The notes under the pieces were generated by a model that was given only the letters and a program-made list of their open reading frames with translations, did not search any database and was not told where the DNA came from. Made by a program: the position numbers and the translations under genes. From assembly GCA_031259205.1 (NCBI GenBank), contig JAIRLS010000332.1, forward strand, positions 1 through 8,249: 8,249 bases of DNA, in the 5' to 3' direction. The DNA is from Bacteroidales bacterium (GTDB lineage Bacteria > Bacteroidota > Bacteroidia > Bacteroidales > UBA4181). Positions 1 to 4,573 of this stretch are shown piece after piece (position 1 is the stretch's first letter; each line of letters opens with the position of its first letter).

Positions 1-102
1 AGCCTGATAGGTGGCTTTATCCTCCGCATAAACGACCGGCAGTATGATGCAAGCCTGTCGTCGAGCCTGCAACGAATCAAAAAAGAAATGGTAAAAAATT
101 GA
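1..102 (+). CDS. atpH: F0F1 ATP synthase delta subunit, C-terminal fragment (5' end outside window)
   Basis: The first frame is open from the left edge for 33 residues and stops with TGA at 100-102. It begins SLIGGFILRINDRQYDAS and ends in a basic helix (LQRIKKEMVKN). This is the expected C-terminus of the F1 delta subunit (OSCP family): a short 'IGGF(V/I)LRI.D..YDAS' beta hairpin followed by a final helix. Delta links the F1 catalytic head to the peripheral stalk of the proton-driven ATP synthase at the inner membrane. Only this tail is visible, so length and N-terminal domain cannot be judged. In Bacteroidota atpA normally follows atpH closely; here nothing resembling atpA follows. The call rests on recognition of about 25 residues, so another protein with a similar tail is possible. 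Confidence 0.72.
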   Translation, partial: SLIGGFILRINDRQYDASLSSSLQRIKKEMVKN

Positions 103-122
103 AAGCAAATGATTTGTACTTT

Positions 123-144
123 GAGATGCGAGATGCGAGATGCG
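123..144. repeat. Tandem heptamer repeat, GAGATGC x3
   Basis: Three perfect head-to-tail copies of GAGATGC (123-129, 130-136, 137-143) plus one further G. It lies 21 bp after the atpH stop codon. Its GA-ATGCG-like core resembles the CGCGAATG octamer array near the other end of the window (7934-7965). No function can be read from it; slipped-strand expansion is the simplest origin. Confidence 0.85.
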
Positions 145-179
145 GCTGAAAATCACAATTGTAAATGAACCTGAGTTTG

Positions 180-373
180 GGATAAGAAAAAGTTTTCCAT
201 TCTAAAAATCAACGGATTAATTCGCCGTAAGCGATACCTGTCAATAGAAAACGAATCCTACACGCACCTTAGATGGTACGTAGGACATTCACGGTATATA
301 TCCTAACGGACAAAATCGTTCATTGTCATGGTCTTCTATTGATATGCAAGCCGTAAACGGCTATTTCTTTTCC
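180..373 (+). ncRNA. Candidate structured noncoding RNA, unassigned (possibly 6S-like)
   Basis: Nested complementary segments are visible by eye. TCAATAGAA (241-249) pairs exactly with TTCTATTGA (334-342), and the pairing can continue outward with 234-236/343-345 and 231-232/346-347 after a 4-nt bulge. GCCGT (224-228) can pair with ACGGC (357-361), and 180-192 can pair with 361-373 at 11 of 13 positions. Some of these pairings compete with each other. Inside lie hairpins 256-261/280-285 and 309-313/323-327. A six-pair hairpin (349-362) followed by a T-rich tract could terminate the transcript. TGAGTTTG (172-179) is one base off the Bacteroidota -7 consensus, but no TTG sits at the right distance upstream. 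Overall size and rod-like closing pairs would suit a 6S-type RNA, but I recognise no diagnostic sequence. Part of the pairing is A/T-rich and could arise by chance. Ends are approximate. Confidence 0.3.
349..371 (+). terminator. Terminator-like hairpin AGCCGT-AA-ACGGCT with T-rich tail
   Basis: AGCCGT (349-354) and ACGGCT (357-362) are perfect inverted repeats separated by AA, so the outer pairs form a stable GC-rich stem (the innermost pair would open to give a 4-nt loop). The next bases are ATTTCTTTT, a broken T tract. This could end the candidate RNA upstream, or a read-through transcript from atpH. The interrupted T run lowers confidence. Confidence 0.4.
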
Positions 374-500
374 CTAACTCACGTTAAATGGTACTAAATC
401 AACTTCCTGTTATAATCATACAACATATTATTTTTCAAATGATTAATCTATATAATTGGGACATTTATTTCATCACACTTACAATGGAAAAATCCAACGA

Positions 501-599
501 TTGGCCACATCCTATTTCCGGCGTTAAAGACAAAGATTTTTTCTTATTCCGGATTACCGGGTATTTTTCATAGCGCTTCAAAAAAAAAGATTTGGCCAC
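501..599. promoter_or_regulatory. Pair of TTGGCCAC boxes upstream of the rpsL promoter
   Basis: The octamer TTGGCCAC occurs at 501-508 and again at 592-599, 91 bp apart and in the same orientation. Each contains the palindrome TGGCCA. The second copy ends 3 bp before the -33 TTG of the rpsL promoter, where an activator or repressor could contact RNA polymerase. A binding role is inference from position only. Confidence 0.3.
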
Positions 600-606
600 T
601 TATTGT
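569..606. repeat. Copy A of a ~38-bp dispersed block (partner at 8085-8120)
   Basis: This block starts CATAGCGCTTC, continues with nine A, then GATTTGG, CCAC and TATTGT. The partner near the right edge has CATAGCGCCTC, seven A, GAATGAA, CCAC, G and TATTGT. By hand alignment 30 of 36 aligned positions match, with a 2-nt gap in the A tract. Copy A runs into the rpsL promoter: its last TTG (603-605) is the -33 element. The A tract could act as an upstream promoter element. Confidence 0.5.
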
Positions 607-632
607 TTTTATTAAAAAAAACCGTACCTTTG
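603..632 (+). promoter_or_regulatory. Bacteroidota-type promoter of the rpsL operon
   Basis: TACCTTTG at 625-632 matches the Bacteroidota -7 consensus TAnnTTTG perfectly. A TTG at 603-605 provides the -33 element with a 19-nt spacer, the usual distance. A-tracts lie upstream (580-588) and within the spacer (613-621), fitting a strong, growth-linked promoter. Transcription should begin a few bases after 632, giving a short, A-rich leader of roughly 40 nt before the rpsL ATG at 678. The promoter position also rules out the in-frame upstream ATG at 603 as the rpsL start. Confidence 0.85.
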
Positions 633-677
633 CGCACCGTTTTAAAAAGTAATTATAGCAAAAAAAAATCGTACTTT

Positions 678-1085
678 ATGCCGACAATACAGCAGTTAGT
701 AAGAAAAGGAAGGAGTAAGCTGGTGGACAAGAGCAAAGCTCCTGCATTGGATTCTTGTCCGCAACGCAGGGGTGTGTGCGTGCGCGTTTATACAACCACG
801 CCCAAAAAACCTAATTCGGCCATGCGCAAGGTAGCCCGTGTGAAATTGGTTAATCAAAAAGAAGTAAACGCTTATATTCCGGGCGAAGGTCACAATTTGC
901 AGGAACACTCCATAGTATTGATTCGCGGAGGCAGAGTGAAAGACCTTCCGGGAGTCCGTTACCACATTATTCGCGGTGCATTGGATACATCGGGAGTCGA
1001 AGGGCGGTTGGCAAGCCGGTCGCTTTATGGCGCCAAACGTCCGAAAAAAGGCGCTCCTGCCGCCAAAGCCAAAGGAAAGAAATAA
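678..1085 (+). CDS. rpsL: 30S ribosomal protein S12
   Basis: S12 sits at the decoding centre of the small subunit and helps control codon-anticodon accuracy. The 135-residue product begins MPTIQQLVRKGR, the standard S12 start, and carries the family core CPQRRGVCVRVYTTTPKKPNSAMRKV in pieces at residues 27-52 and GGRVKDLPGVRYH at 84-96. The lysines linked to streptomycin sensitivity are intact (K43, K44 in TTPKKPNSA; K88 in RVKDLPG). D89 corresponds to the aspartate that is methylthiolated in many bacteria. The C-terminus is a Lys/Ala-rich tail (KKGAPAAKAKGKK). An in-frame ATG at 603 would add 25 unrelated residues, but it lies in the promoter, so 678 is the start. No Shine-Dalgarno is visible; the leader is A-rich, as is common in this phylum. 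First gene of the operon; rpsG follows after 41 bp. Confidence 0.98.
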   Translation: MPTIQQLVRKGRSKLVDKSKAPALDSCPQRRGVCVRVYTTTPKKPNSAMRKVARVKLVNQKEVNAYIPGEGHNLQEHSIVLIRGGRVKDLPGVRYHIIRGALDTSGVEGRLASRSLYGAKRPKKGAPAAKAKGKK

Positions 1086-1086
1086 T

Positions 1087-1107
1087 AATTGAAAATTGAT
1101 AATTGAT
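1087..1107. repeat. Tandem heptamer AATTGAW x3 in the rpsL-rpsG spacer
   Basis: Three consecutive heptamers, AATTGAA (1087-1093), AATTGAT (1094-1100) and AATTGAT (1101-1107), begin one base after the rpsL stop codon. They fill half of the 41-bp spacer, which otherwise reads as AT-rich sequence before the rpsG start. The repeat probably arose by slippage. It lies within the operon transcript, so copy number could alter the rpsL-rpsG spacing. Confidence 0.8.
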
Positions 1108-1126
1108 AAAATAATAATAGGAATCA

Positions 1127-1603
1127 ATGCGTAAAACGAGCCCTAAAAAACGAATCATTTTGCCCGACCCCATGTACAAAGACAAAGAGGTTACAAGGTT
1201 TGTCAATAATCTGATGCTGGACGGTAAAAAATCCATTGCTTTTAATATTTTCTATGACGCCATCAAATTGGTAGAAGAGAAAGCAAAGGAAGACGACAAA
1301 ACAGCTTTGGATATATGGCGTAAAGCGCTGGAAAATGTAACCCCGCAGGTGGAAGTGAAAGGCCGCCGTGTAGGAGGAGCTACATTTCAGGTGCCGATGG
1401 AAGTGCGTCCCGGCCGGAAAGTATCGGTAAGCATGAAAAACCTGATCAAATTTGCCAGAAAACGGACAGGTAAATCCATGAGCGAAAAACTTGCCGCCGA
1501 AATTTTGGCGGCATACAAAGAAGAAGGTGGCGCCTTCAAACGTAAGGAAGAGATGCACAGGACAGCCGAAGCCAACCGCGCTTTCTCGCATTTCCGCTTT
1601 TAA
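1127..1603 (+). CDS. rpsG: 30S ribosomal protein S7
   Basis: S7 is a primary 16S rRNA binder that nucleates assembly of the 30S head and lies near the E site and the mRNA exit. The product is 158 residues, the usual Bacteroidota length. The N-terminal family signature is clear (PDPMYKDKEVTRFVNNLM, then DGKKSIA, residues 13-38). The rRNA-contacting GRRVGGATFQVP motif (about 79-90) and the C-terminal KRKEEMHRTAEANRAFSHFRF region complete the fold. The start at 1127 (MRKTSPKKR) matches known family starts; a short AGGA (1119-1122) is close to the ATG but weak. Downstream, fusA begins after 27 bp. In other bacteria S7 acts as the translational repressor of the str operon; no regulatory structure for that is evident here. 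Confidence 0.98.
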   Translation: MRKTSPKKRIILPDPMYKDKEVTRFVNNLMLDGKKSIAFNIFYDAIKLVEEKAKEDDKTALDIWRKALENVTPQVEVKGRRVGGATFQVPMEVRPGRKVSVSMKNLIKFARKRTGKSMSEKLAAEILAAYKEEGGAFKRKEEMHRTAEANRAFSHFRF

Positions 1604-1613
1604 TGCAGAAAAA

Positions 1614-1619
1614 GAGGAG
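1614..1619 (+). promoter_or_regulatory. Shine-Dalgarno site of fusA
   Basis: GAGGAG at 1614-1619 lies 11 nt before the fusA ATG at 1631. It is the only strong Shine-Dalgarno match in front of any of the confident genes in this window; the others rely on A/T-rich leaders. It supports the fusA start and suggests high translation of EF-G. Confidence 0.7.
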
Positions 1620-1630
1620 TAATAAATTGA

Positions 1631-3727
1631 ATGAGTAAAGATCTAAAATTTACCAGAAATATCGGTATCATGGCGCACATCGACGCCGGAAAAACCACTA
1701 CCTCCGAAAGAATTTTATTCTATACGGGAGTCAATTACAAGATTGGTGAAGTACACGACGGCGCCGCTACTATGGACTGGATGGTGCAGGAACAGGAGCG
1801 AGGTATTACGATCACTTCCGCCGCTACCTCATGCCGGTGGAAATATCACGACCAAATATACCACATTAATTTGATAGACACACCGGGACATGTCGATTTT
1901 ACGGTCGAGGTGGAACGTTCGTTGCGTATTCTCGACGGAACAGTTGCACTTTTCTGTGCCGTAGGAGGAGTAGAACCGCAATCCGAAACCGTGTGGCGGC
2001 AAGCGGAAAAATACGGCGTACCCCGTATCGGATTTGTCAATAAAATGGATCGTTCGGGCGCCGATTTTTTTGGAGTCGTCAATCAAGTACGCGAACGATT
2101 GAAATCCAATCCCATCCCCTTAGTCATTCCCATCGGATCGGAAGAAAAATTTCAAGGAATAGTCGATTTGATAACCTTCAAGGCGGTTTACTGGAAAGAT
2201 GACAAAGGGCAAGATATTCAGGTAACCGACATTTCCGCCGATTTGATAGAAGAGGCGACCGAATGGCGCAACAAGATGATAGAAGCGGTAGCCGAAACCG
2301 ATGACATACTGATGGAAAAATTTTTCGACGATCCCGACACCATCACCGAAGAAGAACTGAAAACAGGCATTCGCAAAGCCGTCATTGCACAAACCATAGT
2401 GCCGATGCTCTGTGGCTCGGCCTTTAAAAACAAAGGCGTTCAGAACTTGCTCGATGCCGTAGCCGCTTACCTGCCCAGCCCACTGGACAAAGGAAGCGTA
2501 ACAGGTCTTCAGCCTGACACCGATAAAGAAATCATCCGCAAGCCCGAAGATACGGAACCACTAACGGCATTGGCATTCAAAGTCGCTACCGATCCCTATG
2601 TCGGGCGATTGGTCTTCATCCGTGTGTATGCGGGCGTGCTGAACAGCGGCTCTTACGTGCTCAACACCCGTTCGGGCAAAAAAGAACGCATCTCGCGTCT
2701 TTTCCAAATGCATTCCAACAAGCAGAATCCGATCGAAAATTGCGGAGCAGGCGATATATGCGCCGCCGTCGGCTTGAAAGACCTGCGCACAGGCGATACC
2801 CTGTGTTCTCCCGAACACCCCATCGTGTTGGAATCCATGACCTTCCCCGATCCTGTGATCGGCGTCGCCGTGGAACCCAAGACGCAAGCCGACATGGACA
2901 AGCTCGGCGTCGCGCTTTCCAAACTGGCAGAAGAAGATCCGACATTTCAGGTACGTACGGATCCCGACTCCGGACAAACCATCATCAACGGGATGGGCGA
3001 GCTTCATCTCGAAATCATCCTCGACCGTCTGCGCCGCGAATTTAAGGTCGAATGTAATCAGGGCGAACCTCAAGTAGCCTACAAGGAAGCTATCACAGCC
3101 GCTTACCAGCACCGCGAAGTATTCAAAAAACAGACGGGAGGTCGCGGCAAATTCGCAGACATCATCGTTCGGGTGGAACCTGCCGAAGAAAGTGTCGGCG
3201 GATTACAGTTTGTGGATGAAGTAAAAGGCGGAAATGTCCCCAAGGAGTACATCCCCGCAGTGGAAAAAGGTTTCAAGGAAGCCTTGCAAAACGGCGTTCT
3301 GGCAGGCTTCTCGCTCAACAGTCTGAAAGTAACCCTGCTGGACGGCTCGTTCCATCCGGTAGATTCCGATGCGCTTTCATTTGAAATCTGTGCCAAACAA
3401 GCCTTCCGCGAAGCATGTAAACACGCCAAGCCGATTTTGCTGGAACCGATCATGTCGGTAGAAGTAGTTACCCCCGAAGAATACATGGGCGACGTCATCG
3501 GCGACTTCAACAAGCGACGCGGGCAGATCACCGGAATGGAAGAACGCGGAGGCGCACGAGTAGTGAAATGCAAAGTGCCCCTCTCGGAAATGTTCGGATA
3601 CGTAACGGTACTGAGAACCATCACTTCCGGACGCGCCACCTCTACAATGGAATTTTCACACTATAGCCCGTTGCCCGACAATATTGCCAAAGAGGTAATC
3701 AAATCGGTAAAAGGTATTGACAGTTAA
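1631..3727 (+). CDS. fusA: Translation elongation factor G (EF-G)
   Basis: EF-G is the cytoplasmic GTPase that drives translocation of tRNAs and mRNA and, with RRF, splits ribosomes after termination. The 698-residue product has all five domains. The G domain shows the P-loop AHIDAGKT (15-22), switch I RGITI (58-62), DTPGH (83-87, with catalytic H87), NKMD (137-140) and SAF (263-265). The barrel domain II begins near 305. Domain III contains the GMGELHLEIILDRL stretch, domain IV the TGGRGKFAD segment and domain V the EEYMGDVIGDFNKRRGQI region. Length is typical and no key residue is missing. The sequence is of the main fusA type rather than a paralogue, fitting its place in the str operon. 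The start at 1631 is supported by the GAGGAG site. rpsJ follows after 40 bp; tuf does not follow, as expected for Bacteroidota. Confidence 0.98.
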   Translation: MSKDLKFTRNIGIMAHIDAGKTTTSERILFYTGVNYKIGEVHDGAATMDWMVQEQERGITITSAATSCRWKYHDQIYHINLIDTPGHVDFTVEVERSLRILDGTVALFCAVGGVEPQSETVWRQAEKYGVPRIGFVNKMDRSGADFFGVVNQVRERLKSNPIPLVIPIGSEEKFQGIVDLITFKAVYWKDDKGQDIQVTDISADLIEEATEWRNKMIEAVAETDDILMEKFFDDPDTITEEELKTGIRKAVIAQTIVPMLCGSAFKNKGVQNLLDAVAAYLPSPLDKGSVTGLQPDTDKEIIRKPEDTEPLTALAFKVATDPYVGRLVFIRVYAGVLNSGSYVLNTRSGKKERISRLFQMHSNKQNPIENCGAGDICAAVGLKDLRTGDTLCSPEHPIVLESMTFPDPVIGVAVEPKTQADMDKLGVALSKLAEEDPTFQVRTDPDSGQTIINGMGELHLEIILDRLRREFKVECNQGEPQVAYKEAITAAYQHREVFKKQTGGRGKFADIIVRVEPAEESVGGLQFVDEVKGGNVPKEYIPAVEKGFKEALQNGVLAGFSLNSLKVTLLDGSFHPVDSDALSFEICAKQAFREACKHAKPILLEPIMSVEVVTPEEYMGDVIGDFNKRRGQITGMEERGGARVVKCKVPLSEMFGYVTVLRTITSGRATSTMEFSHYSPLPDNIAKEVIKSVKGIDS

Positions 3728-3767
3728 ATATTTTAAAAATAATTTTATCCCATCATCATTCATAAAT

Positions 3768-4073
3768 ATGAGCCAAAAGATTAGAATCAAACTTAAGTCT
3801 TACGACCATAATCTGGTGGACAAATCGGCTGAAAAAATCGTAAAAACAGTCAAAATGACAGGCGCTTCCGTAAGCGGGCCTATTCCTTTGCCCACTCACA
3901 AGCGTATCTTTACGGTGAACCGTTCTACCTTTGTCAATAAAAAAGCAAGGGAACAGTTCGAACTGTCCGCTTTCATGCGTCTGATGGACATTTACAGTTC
4001 CACGCCCAAAACCATTGACGCGCTGATGAAACTGGAACTGCCCAGCGGCGTAGAAGTCGAAATCAAAGTGTAA
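3768..4073 (+). CDS. rpsJ: 30S ribosomal protein S10 (NusE)
   Basis: S10 lies in the 30S head and also acts, with NusB, as NusE in transcription antitermination. The 101-residue product begins MSQKIRIKLKSYDHNLVDKS and carries the S10 signature GPIPLPTHKRIFTV (37-50). The extended loop (NRSTFVNKKAREQF, about 51-64) and the C-terminus (ALMKLELPSGVEVEIKV) are of the Bacteroides type. An in-frame ATG at 3717 would add 17 residues and overlap the end of fusA; it is not conserved S10 sequence, so 3768 is the start. The 40-bp spacer after fusA is AT-rich. In relatives rplC and the rest of the S10 operon follow directly; here the next gene is a yjbQ homologue, so the operon appears to end at or just after rpsJ. 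Confidence 0.97.
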   Translation: MSQKIRIKLKSYDHNLVDKSAEKIVKTVKMTGASVSGPIPLPTHKRIFTVNRSTFVNKKAREQFELSAFMRLMDIYSSTPKTIDALMKLELPSGVEVEIKV

Positions 4074-4088
4074 GCGACGCCGTTTTTT
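4044..4088 (+). terminator. Possible intrinsic terminator overlapping the end of rpsJ
   Basis: CGGCGT (4046-4051, inside rpsJ) is the reverse complement of ACGCCG (4077-4082), which is followed at once by six T (4083-4088). The stem can be extended outward by one wobble and one A-T pair. The loop is long (25 nt) and includes the rpsJ stop codon, which weakens the case. If active it would end the ribosomal operon and separate it from yjbQ. Confidence 0.35.
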
Positions 4089-4109
4089 CATCCGACTAAA
4101 ATACTAAAG

Positions 4110-4526
4110 ATGAAAAGTTACCGGAAAGAATTGTGGTTCAACGTACCGTCAAGGCGCGGATTAGTCAATATCACGCCTGAGGTGAAGGCATGTCTTGCCG
4201 AAAGCGGTATTACGGAAGGACTGGCGCTGGTAAACGCCATGCACATCACCGCAAGCGTATTTATCAACGACGACGAAAGCGGATTGCACCACGACATCGA
4301 CGTCTGGCTCGAAAAATTGGCGCCCGAAAAGCCTTATCACAACTATCGACACAATGGCTATGAAGACAACGCCGACGCGCACCTGAAACGATCGGTCATG
4401 GGACGCGAAGTGGTAGTCGCCGTCACCGGCGGCGAACTGGATTTCGGCCCGTGGGAACAAATTTTCTACGGCGAATTTGATGGAAAACGGCGCAAAAGAG
4501 TGCTGGTTAAAATCATCGGCGAATAA
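4110..4526 (+). CDS. yjbQ: YjbQ/UPF0047 family protein (secondary thiamine-phosphate synthase family)
   Basis: The 138-residue product matches the YjbQ (UPF0047) family in length and motifs: NAMHITASVFINDDESGLHHDID in pieces at residues 42-64, then HNYRHNGYEDNADAHLKRS (77-95), a TGGELDFGPWEQIFYGEFDG core (106-125) and a basic C-terminus. H45, H60/H61 and H91 are candidate metal or substrate ligands from family conservation. There is no signal peptide, so it is cytoplasmic. Escherichia coli YjbQ was reported to complement a thiE mutant weakly, which gave the family its 'thiamine-phosphate synthase' label; the true role is not settled. It starts 36 bp after rpsJ and ends 47 bp before the rhamnosidase gene, all on the same strand. 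No TAnnTTTG promoter is visible in front of it. No thi genes are nearby. Confidence 0.92.
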   Translation: MKSYRKELWFNVPSRRGLVNITPEVKACLAESGITEGLALVNAMHITASVFINDDESGLHHDIDVWLEKLAPEKPYHNYRHNGYEDNADAHLKRSVMGREVVVAVTGGELDFGPWEQIFYGEFDGKRRKRVLVKIIGE

Positions 4527-4556
4527 TTTTCAACTCGAATTCAATTAATATCCACA

Positions 4557-4570
4557 TTTTAAATTTAAAA
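4557..4570. promoter_or_regulatory. 14-bp AT-only perfect palindrome before the GH106 start
   Basis: TTTTAAATTTAAAA is its own reverse complement and ends 3 bp before the ATG of the rhamnosidase gene. It could be an operator or simply an unstructured AT-rich ribosome entry site. AT-only palindromes arise easily in such spacers, so a regulatory role is not established. Confidence 0.2.
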
Positions 4571-4573
4571 ATT

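Larger units (their letters stand above)
103..602. other. Long noncoding spacer between atpH and the rpsL promoter
   Basis: About 500 bp with no convincing protein gene. It is AT-rich and contains a GAGATGC tandem repeat (123-144), a candidate structured RNA (180-373) with a terminator-like hairpin, two TTGGCCAC boxes (501-508, 592-599), a small CCGG-ATTA-CCGG hairpin (549-560) and A-tracts just upstream of the promoter (580-588). The only ATG-started frame of note (388-573, 61 codons) has no recognisable product and no ribosome binding site. In related genomes the rpoB-rpoC genes would be expected on this side of rpsL; none of their sequence is present. Confidence 0.7.

Noticed and set aside
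123..144. GAGATGC repeats considered as a CRISPR or iteron array
   Set aside because: Units are contiguous without spacers and far too short for CRISPR; three heptamers with no replication gene nearby do not support an origin.
388..573. 61-codon frame in the atpH-rpsL spacer
   Set aside because: No recognisable motif, no ribosome binding site or promoter, and composition like the surrounding noncoding DNA.
603..677. Upstream in-frame ATG that would lengthen S12 by 25 residues
   Set aside because: It lies in the promoter (the ATG overlaps the region of the -33 element), the added residues are not S12 sequence, and MPTIQQLVRKGR at 678 is the conserved start.
2561..3639. Long antisense frames inside fusA (2561-3112 and 3103-3639)
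   Set aside because: They are shadows of a strongly biased, highly conserved coding sequence; their translations resemble no family.
3717..3767. In-frame ATG that would lengthen S10 by 17 residues
   Set aside because: It overlaps the 3' end of fusA, and the conserved S10 start is MSQKIRIKLK at 3768.
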